A stretch of DNA of 64,000 bases, from assembly GCA_947167715.1 (NCBI GenBank), contig CAMVJD010000006.1, forward strand, positions 1-64,000, read 5' to 3'. This DNA is from an uncultured Eubacteriaceae bacterium. GTDB taxonomy: Bacteria > Bacillota > Clostridia > Lachnospirales > CAG-274. The notes beneath the pieces are model-generated. The model searched no databases. It was not told the origin of the DNA and worked only from the letters and a program-made list of their open reading frames with translations. Shown one piece after another: positions 45,854 through 55,290 of this stretch. Made by a program: the position numbers and the translations under genes. The first letter of the stretch is position 1. Every line of letters starts with the position of its first letter.

Positions 45854-46669
45854 TCAATATCTTACATCGTCATAAGTTGTAACCGCTGAACCGCCTGTGA
45901 TCTTTACGACATCTCCAACGATCATACGTCCCATTGAAGAAGTCAAGAACACCGCTAAATTTGCAATTTCCTGCGGTAAAATATAACGTCCGGCAGGAAC
46001 ACCTCCATGATGAAGGCTATCTCCTTCTTTTTTATGAAGCATAGGTGTAAATGTAGGTCCTGGCGCAATTCCGTTTACAACAATTCCATGTACTATTAAC
46101 TTTTTCGCCATTCCAAGTGTCAATCCGCTCATTCCAAGTTTGGATAACATATAAGGATCAATGGAAGGTCTATAAGATGAAGAAGAACACAAATTAAGAA
46201 TATTACCTTGAATTTTATGTTCAACCATATAATTAGATACGATTTGTGAAATAAAGTACTGTGCCTTCAGATTGATATTCATTAAATTGTTCCATTCTTC
46301 ATCGGTAACTGTTCCAAATTTTGTTCCCTGATAAATACCGGCATTATTCACTAAGATATCAAGCGTCTCGTTCCCTAAATATTCAAGTACGTTTTTTAGC
46401 ACATTTTCAAAATTGTTAATATCAGCAAGATCCATTATAACTCCGAAAATGTTTTTTTCTTTTTCGGGATGCATTTCCTTCAACTTGCAGACAGCATTAT
46501 CAAGTTTTTTTGTGCTTCTGCTTGTAATAACAATATTCCGGATGTCGGCACATAAAAAAGTATTTGCCATTTCAAATCCAATGCCGCTTGTACCACCTGT
46601 AATCAACGCATTGCGATTGGAAAGCACTTTCTGATTCCAAACAGGAATAATAATATGTGTGTCATTCAT
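45854..46669 (-). CDS. Short-chain dehydrogenase/reductase
   Basis: A 271-residue classical [17 protein letters not shown] cofactor loop (near 24-37), NNAGIYQG (near 109), the catalytic serine in [12 protein letters not shown] and the [11 protein letters not shown] Tyr-xxx-Lys (near 170), then [10 protein letters not shown]. The ATG at 46667-46669 is chosen because GAGGAG in the end of the preceding gene is 10 bases upstream. It probably reduces or oxidises an intermediate of the CDP-substituent set. Confidence 0.87.
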   Translation of the reverse strand: MNDTHIIIPVWNQKVLSNRNALITGGTSGIGFEMANTFLCADIRNIVITSRSTKKLDNAVCKLKEMHPEKEKNIFGVIMDLADINNFENVLKNVLEYLGNETLDILVNNAGIYQGTKFGTVTDEEWNNLMNINLKAQYFISQIVSNYMVEHKIQGNILNLCSSSSYRPSIDPYMLSKLGMSGLTLGMAKKLIVHGIVVNGIAPGPTFTPMLHKKEGDSLHHGGVPAGRYILPQEIANLAVFLTSSMGRMIVGDVVKITGGSAVTTYDDVRY

Positions 46670-46678
46670 TTTTACCAA

Positions 46679-48370
46679 TCACTCCTCAACTAACGGTCTG
46701 ATACACTTTTCAAGTTCTCTGTAAACCGATAAGGTGAATTCTCCGTCTTCTTTCATTTCAGTAAATGTTTCAAGTACAACAGGTCTGCTGTGGTCAGTCG
46801 ATACAAATATCGGAAGCACATTTGACAGTTCTTCTTTATTGAAAGCACTCATATATTCATATCCCATTGATTCGACCCACCCCTTGACTGACCTGTCATG
46901 TGAACATCCGATATGCTGGTCTATAGTAGGAATTGCATTGCTGTCTGGCATAATATGGAATTCCGCTCCACCGCCGTTATTCAGCACTAAGATACGGACA
47001 TTATTTCTTCGGTGTTTAATCGCTGCTGCATTCATGCCATAGAAGAAACTAAGGTCACCAATAAGCAGAAATGCAAGCTGATCTGTGACCGCAGCCTGTC
47101 CCATAAATGTAGGTAAACATCCATCGATACCAAACGAATTAACATTACTGAAACAGGTTATTGACGGATTCAACTTAAAGAACTGCATCAACCGTGTCGA
47201 ATTCAGAATAGCTGTGTGCAGAATTGAATTATTCGGAATAACCTTGCTAAATTCCTGTGTAACATAGAAATTTGTAAACGGCATTTCCGGCATTACAAGA
47301 TAAGCCTCAAGCTGTTTCCACTGATTAAGGTAAGCATCAGAATAATCACCATCGGCAGCCTCTGTCAGTGAACTGAAAAAATGCAACGGCGTACATTCAA
47401 ATAATGCGCTTTGGCACTTAAACACATCGCGCACAATTCCTTCAGCCTCAATAGACCAATGCTCGATTTTCTCTTTATGAGCTCTGAACAAGTCCTTCAA
47501 TCTTTCTTGAAAATTTGCACCAAATGAAATTATAATGTCAGGTACATATTTTGCAACGGTTTTGGAATTCAGTGCTTTGCCGACACCCTCTGCAAAAATC
47601 ATTTCATCACATCTGAAATTGGATAGATTGTCCGCAAGTATCGGAATATGATAAGTCGAACAGAACTCTTTGATTGCAAACTGTGTATTTTGAGGCAGAG
47701 GTATTGACTGTCCCATGACAATAATTGTCTTTCTGCCATTGAGCTTTTCTGCGTATTCTCTGAATTTTTCAGCATTGTTTTGATCAATGTAATCAATCAC
47801 ATTTACACCGTCAACAATATCCTTATGAACACTTTCTTCAACCAGTTTGTTCATAGCTCCAACTAACGGAATATTGATATGAACCGGTCCATCCTGATGC
47901 TGGCGCATTGCAATCAAAGCCTCATTGATTAGACGTTGACAATACCACACATCATCTTCATCCTTAATTAATGGAAGGGTAACAGATTTTTTTACAACAC
48001 TACCGAAAATAGCGGGTTGGTCAATTTTCTGTGTCTCTATCTGATTCAGAAGATACGGACTTCGGTCAAATGTAAGAACCGCAATCGGTGAATGCGAATA
48101 AAACGCTTCCGTTACTCCGGTCAGATAATTGGAAGCAGCAGTTCCGCTTGTGCAGGCAATTGCTACAGGCACATTCAGTTGCTGGCTGATTCCAAGCGCA
48201 AAGAAAGCTGCACTTCTTTCATCAATTACTGAATAACACTGAAACCTTTCATCCGTTTCAATCGCACTTACAAAAGGGATATTACGTGCACCGGAAGAAA
48301 GCACAATGTGTTTGATTCCGTATTCTGCCATTAAAGATATCAGTATACTGTTTGTCACATATTTAGGCAT
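46679..48370 (-). CDS. MenD-like thiamine diphosphate enzyme
   Basis: A 563-residue ThDP enzyme that most resembles MenD (SEPHCHC synthase): LSSGARNIPFVSAIE (near 24-38), the cofactor-activating Glu in VIDERSAAFFALG (near 50-62), CTSGTAASNYLTGV (near 73-86), and the ThDP/metal region LLIGDLSFFYGMNAAAI with LVLNNGGGAEF (near 440-475). No other menaquinone genes are present, and it lies in the polysaccharide operon, so it probably performs a related decarboxylation/carboligation for a sugar substituent rather than vitamin K synthesis. It overlaps the pyruvyl transferase gene by one base. Confidence 0.88.
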   Translation of the reverse strand: MPKYVTNSILISLMAEYGIKHIVLSSGARNIPFVSAIETDERFQCYSVIDERSAAFFALGISQQLNVPVAIACTSGTAASNYLTGVTEAFYSHSPIAVLTFDRSPYLLNQIETQKIDQPAIFGSVVKKSVTLPLIKDEDDVWYCQRLINEALIAMRQHQDGPVHINIPLVGAMNKLVEESVHKDIVDGVNVIDYIDQNNAEKFREYAEKLNGRKTIIVMGQSIPLPQNTQFAIKEFCSTYHIPILADNLSNFRCDEMIFAEGVGKALNSKTVAKYVPDIIISFGANFQERLKDLFRAHKEKIEHWSIEAEGIVRDVFKCQSALFECTPLHFFSSLTEAADGDYSDAYLNQWKQLEAYLVMPEMPFTNFYVTQEFSKVIPNNSILHTAILNSTRLMQFFKLNPSITCFSNVNSFGIDGCLPTFMGQAAVTDQLAFLLIGDLSFFYGMNAAAIKHRRNNVRILVLNNGGGAEFHIMPDSNAIPTIDQHIGCSHDRSVKGWVESMGYEYMSAFNKEELSNVLPIFVSTDHSRPVVLETFTEMKEDGEFTLSVYRELEKCIRPLVEE

Positions 48371-49494
48371 TATTGTTTCTCCTTTTGTAAAAGTGCAAGT
48401 TCCATCTTAAGAAACTGAAGTGATTTTTCCCTTGCTGTAGCGATATTTCTGTGAACAGTTTCATAATCTATCTCATTACGGAATGATTCTGTTCCGTTGA
48501 CTAACATCCGATCAGACAAGTCAAACAGACCAAGAAGTTCTCCAATTTTAGTATCACATTGCTCGCGCGAGAATATAACAAACGGTCTGCAATACTGTAC
48601 GCTGAATATCATACCGTGAAACGAATTTGTCACCACATATTCTGAATGCTTTACCAACGAAAGGAATTCCTCCACGCCGGCTTCATAGAACATCTGATGT
48701 CCGCGTTCTGCATTAGTAGCACGGAGGCTAATCTCAATTATTTGCCAACCGTTCTTGTCAGCAATCTTTTCTGCGTATGCTTCCATTTGCGGTGAGTAAC
48801 GCCTTGAATACAAAAGCAAGTATTTATCCTGCTCCTGCTTTTCGGCAGTAATTGTACTATATTCATCTGCCGTTAGCAATAAAGTCGGATCAATAACTCT
48901 CTGCACGGGAACATTTGTATGCTCTTTAACATAGGGCACCATTTGTTCCTCTCTTAAACCAAAGGCCTTGAAATTCTGCAATCGCTCGTTTAATATTTTA
49001 CAGTTTTCTTCTGTCAAAGTAGGATCTCCGAAACTTGCGGCATACGCAACCGAACGGTCTTTCATACAGTTGTAATTTGCGTAATATCCGTCATCAAACC
49101 CGAATTCATCCATACAAAAAATCGTATCGCTGCCGCAAACAAAGCCATCTATTTTTTCATCCCAAACGATATCGTCAAAATTATTCGATGTATATTTTTT
49201 CTTTGTCTTAGTGAATTTTGTATTATAAAAATCGTTGAATTTATAATAATTTTCACGAATCGCAGGCATTGTCAGTTCGCACATCTTGCGTGATTCTTCA
49301 TCCTTATCCCACATATTATCAAATGGATTTAAAGGATCTTTATCTGCTAAAACATCCGGACAGTAATCTATCAAAATAGGATGGTAATTTCCAATTTTTT
49401 TTATAGTTTGATGTAAAGCCCATGATTGTAATGCTGAACCATAATTTGTAAAATTGCCATAAATATTATAACTTACTATTCCGATGGTTTTCAT
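48370..49494 (-). CDS. Polysaccharide pyruvyl transferase family protein
   Basis: A 374-residue protein with the family layout: N-terminal GIVSYNIYGNFTNYGSALQS (near 4-23), VCGSDTIF near 118, SVAYAASFG near 147, VIDPTLLLTADEY (near 200), and TNSFHGMIFSVQYCRPFVIF (near 290-309), the PEP-binding-type SFHG motif. It should transfer a pyruvate ketal from PEP to a sugar of the repeat unit. Confidence 0.9.
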   Translation of the reverse strand: MKTIGIVSYNIYGNFTNYGSALQSWALHQTIKKIGNYHPILIDYCPDVLADKDPLNPFDNMWDKDEESRKMCELTMPAIRENYYKFNDFYNTKFTKTKKKYTSNNFDDIVWDEKIDGFVCGSDTIFCMDEFGFDDGYYANYNCMKDRSVAYAASFGDPTLTEENCKILNERLQNFKAFGLREEQMVPYVKEHTNVPVQRVIDPTLLLTADEYSTITAEKQEQDKYLLLYSRRYSPQMEAYAEKIADKNGWQIIEISLRATNAERGHQMFYEAGVEEFLSLVKHSEYVVTNSFHGMIFSVQYCRPFVIFSREQCDTKIGELLGLFDLSDRMLVNGTESFRNEIDYETVHRNIATAREKSLQFLKMELALLQKEKQ

Positions 49495-49520
49495 ATATCA
49501 AATACCTTTCTTAACCTTTA

Positions 49521-50351
49521 CTATCGCTTATAAATCTTGTAAAAATGTTGAGCCTTTCTATCCTTTTCCGGTGGTAGTTTCATATAATCTCCATATGAAG
49601 CATTTAATACTTCATGGTAATTTGTGGGAACTTTAAATTTTAAGTTTTCGAAGGACATTTCCGAAACTGATTCAAATATCTTCCTCTTGTATATTACGAT
49701 TTTGGCAACACTAGCCCATTGATTATTAGCAATATATTCACTATTATCAAAATCAAACTTGTTTTCATATTTTTTCAGTTTTTTCAAAAAGTAATCTTTT
49801 CCCATAATCTTTGCATAAATAAACACAAAAAATTTGAAAAGCATTTTCAAATTACCTTTTGTATTATCCCTAGCAAAACTTTTCCTTGTTGATAAAAACA
49901 CTAACGATGCCAAAGCGGCTGTCTTTTTTTGATAACTATAAGCAGTCTTATAGTCATTCCCCAATCCGTCTAACACATAAATATCAACAAAAGTTCCCAT
50001 CCCACATTCTTTTTCATTCTCCGGAACCATTCTAAATCTAACGTCACTTATGCGTGATAAACCATAAGGATAGTCTTTATTGATATCATAATCAAACAAT
50101 TTAAAAGGATATAATTTATCCGCATTGTTTCGGAAATATCTTATAAACTTATCATAATCTTTTCTGGGCATCATGATATCTAAATCATCATCCCAAGGAA
50201 TAAAACCTTTATGGCGTACGGCACCAATTAACGTGCCATATGCTAAATAATATGTAAACCCTTCTGAATCACATATTTCTGCTATCTTTTTCAGTATTTC
50301 TAAAGATGACATTTGTATCTCTTTTAAACTTAGCTCTATATCATTACTCAC
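49521..50351 (-). CDS. LicD-family phosphotransferase
   Basis: A 276-residue LicD/FKTN-type nucleotidyltransferase-fold protein: LAYGTLIGAVRHKGFIPWDDDLDIMM (in overlapping parts, near 35-60) holds the active-site DDDLD aspartates, followed by ISDVRFR, MGTFVDIYVLDGLG (near 120) and the C-terminal YGDYMKLPPEKDR. LicD proteins move phosphocholine, phosphoethanolamine-like or glycerophosphate groups from CDP donors onto glycans. The donor may come from the TagD-like fusion six genes away. Confidence 0.93.
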   Translation of the reverse strand: MSNDIELSLKEIQMSSLEILKKIAEICDSEGFTYYLAYGTLIGAVRHKGFIPWDDDLDIMMPRKDYDKFIRYFRNNADKLYPFKLFDYDINKDYPYGLSRISDVRFRMVPENEKECGMGTFVDIYVLDGLGNDYKTAYSYQKKTAALASLVFLSTRKSFARDNTKGNLKMLFKFFVFIYAKIMGKDYFLKKLKKYENKFDFDNSEYIANNQWASVAKIVIYKRKIFESVSEMSFENLKFKVPTNYHEVLNASYGDYMKLPPEKDRKAQHFYKIYKR

Positions 50352-50370
50352 AGATTTGCCTCCTACTTTA

Positions 50371-51402
50371 CTACTTGAATTTTTCGAATATTATTCCAGC
50401 AAATTTTTTGTATATCTCAATAAAAAAAACTAATCCAACTGTTATAAATAAAAAAGCTATAATAAAAGAAATCCACCCATATCCAAATAAATACAGTAAT
50501 TTAAACTTTTCTACTGCACGAAATATCACCATTTGCGCTAAATACATTTCTAAACTAATTCCACTTAAATACTTCATTACTCGGTTACATAAAATATGAC
50601 TTTCAACACTTATCGCATAACACAACCACGGTATAAACAATACCAAATTTTTAAATGCTATAAATTCAATATTAAAAAATTTTGATGGTGTAAGCAAAAA
50701 AAGGATGTATAGAAGGATGCACAGTATCGGAAATGCATACCTAAATCTATTAACAATCAGTTTAATTGTATTTCTATAAAGATATATTAATCCGCCGATT
50801 AAAAACAAAGGTGTGCAAAACAAAAAGTTATGTCTGAAAGCAAAATCTTCTATAACAAATTTTTCCGAAAAAAAGTATATACTACAAAACAAATTAAGCA
50901 CCAATGAAATCATAAACGAAAACCATGCCCTACGTTTTGTACTGCATAGAAAACAAAAAAACGGAAAAAGCATATAAAATAAAAAAATAACCCCAAGTGT
51001 CCAGCAAACACCTATAACATCAGGTTGATTATTTGGTAACAAGCCGTAAACAAGAGTCAACTCCGTAATACCCTCTATAACATGATCGAATGAATGATAA
51101 ACAATAACATCAATCAAAATTAAAAGTGAAAAAAAGGGCAATATCTTTTTATATCTTTTTAAATAAAATGTATCCAGATCTATTTTGCAATTTTTAATTT
51201 TTTCGTAGTAACCACAAAACATCCCAAATCCGCTTATCATCAAAAAAAGATATACAAAATTTGTCCATGATGCCACAACCGTTTCATATAAAAAGCCGGT
51301 TATTTTATAAGCCGTGTTTGCTTTTATATGCATTGCAATAATCCCCAAGCAACTAAGCGCTCTAAGACCATCAAGATTATTATATCTTTCTTTAGTACCC
51401 AT
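50371..51402 (-). CDS. Acyltransferase family 3 membrane protein
   Basis: A 343-residue integral membrane acyltransferase with about ten helices. It begins YNNLDGLRALSCLGIIAMHI, the conserved R-x(10)-H arrangement of the acyltransferase-3 fold, and has CWTLGVIFLFYMLFPFFCFL near 142. It probably O-acetylates the polysaccharide. I start it at the ATG 51400-51402, which overlaps the previous gene's stop context (TAAAATG), indicating coupling. Confidence 0.9.
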   Translation of the reverse strand: MGTKERYNNLDGLRALSCLGIIAMHIKANTAYKITGFLYETVVASWTNFVYLFLMISGFGMFCGYYEKIKNCKIDLDTFYLKRYKKILPFFSLLILIDVIVYHSFDHVIEGITELTLVYGLLPNNQPDVIGVCWTLGVIFLFYMLFPFFCFLCSTKRRAWFSFMISLVLNLFCSIYFFSEKFVIEDFAFRHNFLFCTPLFLIGGLIYLYRNTIKLIVNRFRYAFPILCILLYILFLLTPSKFFNIEFIAFKNLVLFIPWLCYAISVESHILCNRVMKYLSGISLEMYLAQMVIFRAVEKFKLLYLFGYGWISFIIAFLFITVGLVFFIEIYKKFAGIIFEKFK

Positions 51403-51403
51403 T

Positions 51404-52603
51404 TTACACACCACATAATACAGCATATTCATCAGCTATGAATTGCCAAGAATATGCCTTTTCTATTCTTTCTTTTGCTTTTAGCCCGTTTTCTACGGCT
51501 TCAGATAAAGCAATGTTGTCTGTTTTATCAATAAGATCTGCAAGGTTTCCATCCGATTTATTCCAGTATAACGCTGCATTCTCGCCAACCTCATGATTAA
51601 ACCCAACATCAAGCAACAAATTTAAATCAGTACTTCCCAATGCCTCTAACAAACTCGGATTTGTTCCTCCAACTTCGTGTCCATGTAAATAACCATAAGC
51701 ATTTTCTCTTATCTTCTTAAGAAGCTCTTTATCATAAACTGTTCCTACAAATTTAATTCTTGGATCACTCTTAAAACCAAGCTTTGCTTCGAGATCATCC
51801 ATAAGTTTATCGTTTGCTGTCGTTATAATAGCAAAGTCCTTCTTACTATTGCTTTTCATAAACTCCCTTATCATTATCTCGTAGTTGTTTTCCGGAACAA
51901 ACCTTCCTACCACAAGATAGTATTCTTTGGGTTTTAAGCCCTTTTCGGAGTACCATTTAAGCAAGATTTCATCATCATCGGCAAGTTTGCTTTTTTCAAC
52001 ATCTGCACCATAAGCAATATATGTTGTCTTTGGTGAATACTTTTTATATTCTTCTTTTATGTACTTTTCTATGTTTATACTGTCACAAACAAGCAAATCG
52101 GAATGTTTTACCATTCCTTCTTCGCTTATCTTCCAATACTTTCTGACTGGAGCAGACCATTTTGCGCGCATCCATTCATGTCCATCAGGGTTAACAAAAA
52201 GCTTGCCGCCCAGCTTTACTATTTTATTTTTTAGAGTGCCAATGAACGGACCGATACGGCAGGCAAGCACATAAAAAATAGGATGTTCTATCTTATTTTT
52301 CTCACAATATTTAATACAATACTTCAATGCAGCAATATCGTAATAAATTGCCTGTGCAGAGCCTATGTTTGGCACTTTCACTTTAAAACAGTGAGCGTTA
52401 TGATATTCAAACTCTGTATCACTGATCTTAGTGACACCTTCAAGCTTGTTTTCATCCATAAAACCATCACCATTGCCTTTACATGCAATATGGTATTTTA
52501 TGTTTTTATTATTTTGATGATACTCTGTCAGCTTGTCCACAAAAGTCTCGTAACCGCCATAATTACCCAAACCTTTTGCTCCGACAATAAATACATGCTG
52601 CAT
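51404..52603 (-). CDS. DUF1972-type rhamnosyltransferase
   Basis: A 399-residue GT-B glycosyltransferase of the DUF1972/Cps2T group, usually adding rhamnose to the first lipid-linked sugar. Visible: FIVGAKGLGNYGGYETFVDKL (near 5-25), NPDGHEWMRAKW (near 137), VVGRFVPENNYEIMIREF (near 230) and YLHGHEVGGTNPSLLEAL (near 310-327). The rml genes in the locus supply the dTDP-rhamnose donor. Confidence 0.92.
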   Translation of the reverse strand: MQHVFIVGAKGLGNYGGYETFVDKLTEYHQNNKNIKYHIACKGNGDGFMDENKLEGVTKISDTEFEYHNAHCFKVKVPNIGSAQAIYYDIAALKYCIKYCEKNKIEHPIFYVLACRIGPFIGTLKNKIVKLGGKLFVNPDGHEWMRAKWSAPVRKYWKISEEGMVKHSDLLVCDSINIEKYIKEEYKKYSPKTTYIAYGADVEKSKLADDDEILLKWYSEKGLKPKEYYLVVGRFVPENNYEIMIREFMKSNSKKDFAIITTANDKLMDDLEAKLGFKSDPRIKFVGTVYDKELLKKIRENAYGYLHGHEVGGTNPSLLEALGSTDLNLLLDVGFNHEVGENAALYWNKSDGNLADLIDKTDNIALSEAVENGLKAKERIEKAYSWQFIADEYAVLCGV

Positions 52604-52621
52604 TGTGTTCGACCTTCCGTG

Positions 52622-53776
52622 TTATTTTTTGTTATTTTCTTTGAGAGCTCGTTTTAAGCGTTGCATACAAGCTTTAAATCCCATCATTTTTACATATTGC
52701 AAAAGCTGATACAGCCATGCAAACGGTCTCAAAAACCTATATTTTGTGCAGAGTTTCCAATTCAAAAGTCCATTTCGTTGCAAAAGGACAAATACATCTC
52801 TTGTTCCGGAAACAAGAATTATGTTATTATTCTCACCTTTGCCTGAATCAAAATACTCCGATGCTTTATTACCGAAGTTACCCATGTGCGAAATATGTTC
52901 GTAAAACTCATCACACACCTTGTCAGAAGCAACTGTACACCACTTAAGTTCCGGATTTAATCCGAAATTTTTTTGACAGACCTTTGTGACGATACATGAT
53001 AGTTTCAAAAGATTTCTTTGTTCAAACAAGGATTTGTACGTTTTGTTCCAGTTTTCGTCATCAATGTATTTATCTACGAACAGCATCCAGTCTATTATTT
53101 GCCTAAAGCCAAGACCACCTAACATGTGATGCTTAATGTGAAGCAACAATACCATGCCATTGTATTCGGGCGAAAACATTGGGAAAGTACAATCGTCAAC
53201 AGTAGCATCTATTCGATATTCCAATCCTTTATCAAAAAAAATGCGTAAATCTTCGTCATTACCATCAACACCACTTATCCTGTTGTGTAATTCAAAGACA
53301 ACACCATTCTTATGAAATTCAGCCTGATGAAATGTCTCATCGTACGGCTCTGCAAGCGAATAGCCGTTATCCTTTAATAAATCAAAAGCTTGACTAAACT
53401 GCTCTTTTTTTACATAGAAATCTATATCCCCATATGCCCTTAATTCCGGTCTGGGATAGTTAACACTCGCTGCTGTTCCTTTGATTATCACAAAAGAAAT
53501 ACTATGCGTATTCAACAGACTCACGAGTTTTTTTTGCTCTTCAAGCATTCTGTAATAAGTTACAATTTGCTTTAAAATGCTGTTTTTCCAGATCTCGCCA
53601 ACCGGCAGCGGCGGAAAAACCGTTTTTTCAAAATAGCTTGCTGCCAACCCCGATATAGATTGACTTACCATTTCTTTGTAAACTTCATCCCAATTCACAA
53701 ATTCATTGAATTTTACGACTTTTCCAAATGAATAAGTCAATACCAAACTATTAATTACATCATATTTAGAAATCAT
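52622..53776 (-). CDS. Nucleotidyltransferase-fold protein (NTP_transf_5)
   Basis: A 384-residue protein of the uncharacterised nucleotidyltransferase family found at the head of many polysaccharide loci. The fold core is FVIIKGTAASVNYPRPELRAYGDIDFYV (read in overlapping parts, near 94-121; Gly-Thr and D-x-D). Helical N-terminus and a HHMLGG/ RQIIDWMLFVD region follow. Its role is unknown. It is the first gene of the polysaccharide operon, 90 bases downstream of the promoter. Confidence 0.85.
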   Translation of the reverse strand: MISKYDVINSLVLTYSFGKVVKFNEFVNWDEVYKEMVSQSISGLAASYFEKTVFPPLPVGEIWKNSILKQIVTYYRMLEEQKKLVSLLNTHSISFVIIKGTAASVNYPRPELRAYGDIDFYVKKEQFSQAFDLLKDNGYSLAEPYDETFHQAEFHKNGVVFELHNRISGVDGNDEDLRIFFDKGLEYRIDATVDDCTFPMFSPEYNGMVLLLHIKHHMLGGLGFRQIIDWMLFVDKYIDDENWNKTYKSLFEQRNLLKLSCIVTKVCQKNFGLNPELKWCTVASDKVCDEFYEHISHMGNFGNKASEYFDSGKGENNNIILVSGTRDVFVLLQRNGLLNWKLCTKYRFLRPFAWLYQLLQYVKMMGFKACMQRLKRALKENNKK

Positions 53777-53865
53777 CTTATCCGCTTCAAAATCTTTCTC
53801 AAAGTTTTACCCTTTACAATTTTTCATATGTGCCGAGTTATACTCTGTCGCATAAATTCCCTATT

Positions 53866-53894
53866 AGTATATACCATTTTTTGAAGTTTTACAA
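53866..53894 (-). promoter_or_regulatory. Promoter of the large polysaccharide operon
   Basis: TTGTAA (53889-53894), 17-bp spacer, TATACT (53866-53871) on the minus strand. It is separated from the first gene by one arm of the 15-bp inverted repeat. Confidence 0.78.
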
Positions 53895-54074
53895 GTATTT
53901 ATTTGATTTTCTGTGCTTAAAAATTTTTCCTGTTATTTTTCGCTAAACTGTACAAATTCAACAAATAACTTTAAAATTTTCTTGCAAAGGACGGTATTTA
54001 CGGCAGTTTCATTGCCTTTTGTTATTACCGTCATTTACTACCGTCAAAATTTATTTTGGAAAGGAATGGTTTTT

Positions 54075-55145
54075 ATGCCAAGAAGAGGCAGAAACATCTA
54101 CAAGAGAAAGGATAACCGTTGGGAAGCGAGGGTATATTTCAACAGCGGGAAAAAGTACAAATCCGTATATGGCAAAACCTACAAAGAAGCCGCAGAAAAA
54201 CAGGATAAACTGAGGCTTGAAATGGGTTCCTCAAATAATGCCGATCATCTTTTCAATACGATTGCAGAAAATTGGTATATCGACAAAAGTTTTACCGTCA
54301 AAGAGGGCACATTATTTTCGTATTCAACCAAGCTGAAAAAGCATATTTTGCCGTATTTTTCGGAAATATTGGTGTCAAAGCTGACAGAACAAATGCTCGC
54401 GGGATTTATAGCGACAAAACGTGCAGAAGGCTTATCGGACAAATACATATCGGATATGGTAATTATTATCAAATCAATATCCGCATGGGCACACAAAAGA
54501 TACGGAATAACCAATAAAATCGCTGATTTCAAAAACATCAAACTGACGGTAAAAGAACCTAAAATGCTTGATACCACAGAACAGAAAAAGTTACAGCAAC
54601 ACCTTTTGCAACAAGCTGATAGTGTTTCGCTCGGTGTGTTTTTGAATATGTTCACAGGGCTTCGTATAGGCGAAATGTGTGCGCTGAAATGGTCGGATAT
54701 TGACCTTGAAAGTGGCATTATCAGCGTAAACAAAAGCGTTCAGCGGCTTCCCAACAGCAAAACAGGCAAAACGGAAGTTAAAATCAGTAGACCAAAAACA
54801 GCCACATCGGTGCGTATGATACCGATGCCCCAATTTGTGTGCGATAGGCTCAAAAGCCTAAAACAAGCTGATAACTGCTATATTCTGTCAAGTACAGAAA
54901 AATTGATCGAGCCCCGTTCTTTTACAAATAAATTCAAGCGTATTCTTTCTGATGCAGGCGTATCTCCTGTAAAATATCACTCACTCCGTCATGTTTTTGC
55001 CACAAATTGTATGCAAAACCACTTTGACATAAAAACTTTAAGCGAAATATTGGGACATTCGAGCCCCAATATCACATTGAAAATGTATCTGCATTCTACT
55101 ATGGAACAGAAAAGAAACTGCATGAATAGGTTATCTCTTTTGTGA
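54075..55145 (+). CDS. Tyrosine recombinase/integrase
   Basis: A 356-residue phage-type integrase. An N-terminal AP2-like arm-binding segment (RRGRNIYKRKDNRWEARV and YKSVYGKTYKEA) precedes a SAM-like core-binding domain (near 65-165) and a catalytic domain with the first Arg in FTGLRIGEMCALKWSD (near 196), the H-x-x-R in YHSLRHVFATN (near 299), LGHSSPNITLKMY with the second His, and the nucleophile Tyr in MYLHST (near 339). The ATG at 54075 follows GGAAAGGAATGG. It lies inside the inverted-repeat pair and is divergent to the polysaccharide operon, so it is the prime candidate for the invertase. Two TGACGGTA copies lie just before its start and two beyond its stop. Confidence 0.94.
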   Translation: MPRRGRNIYKRKDNRWEARVYFNSGKKYKSVYGKTYKEAAEKQDKLRLEMGSSNNADHLFNTIAENWYIDKSFTVKEGTLFSYSTKLKKHILPYFSEILVSKLTEQMLAGFIATKRAEGLSDKYISDMVIIIKSISAWAHKRYGITNKIADFKNIKLTVKEPKMLDTTEQKKLQQHLLQQADSVSLGVFLNMFTGLRIGEMCALKWSDIDLESGIISVNKSVQRLPNSKTGKTEVKISRPKTATSVRMIPMPQFVCDRLKSLKQADNCYILSSTEKLIEPRSFTNKFKRILSDAGVSPVKYHSLRHVFATNCMQNHFDIKTLSEILGHSSPNITLKMYLHSTMEQKRNCMNRLSLL

Positions 55146-55290
55146 TTTATTACCGTCTTTGTTACCGTCAAAGATGTTTTGAAAATGGCTTAAACTCCGC
55201 GATTCAGAAACAAACCGCAAAGGGTAAAACTTTATGTAAAATAATGCTTATTAAGGGTATAGCAAAATTCGATGCTATACCCTGTTTTTA

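Larger units (their letters stand above)
53801..55233. mobile_element. Putative invertible promoter segment flanked by 15-bp inverted repeats
   Basis: AAAGTTTTACCCTTT at 53801-53815 and its exact reverse complement AAAGGGTAAAACTTT at 55219-55233. The 1.4-kb segment between holds the polysaccharide operon promoter (53866-53894, pointing left to the operon) and a divergent tyrosine recombinase gene. Inversion would detach the promoter from the operon and point it toward the SLOG gene. In the given orientation the operon is connected (ON). Homology stops exactly at the 15 bp on both sides. Confidence 0.7.

Noticed and set aside
46679-48370. Menaquinone biosynthesis menD
   Set aside because: The similarity is real but the gene is embedded in a polysaccharide operon with no other men gene, so the plain menD name was withheld.
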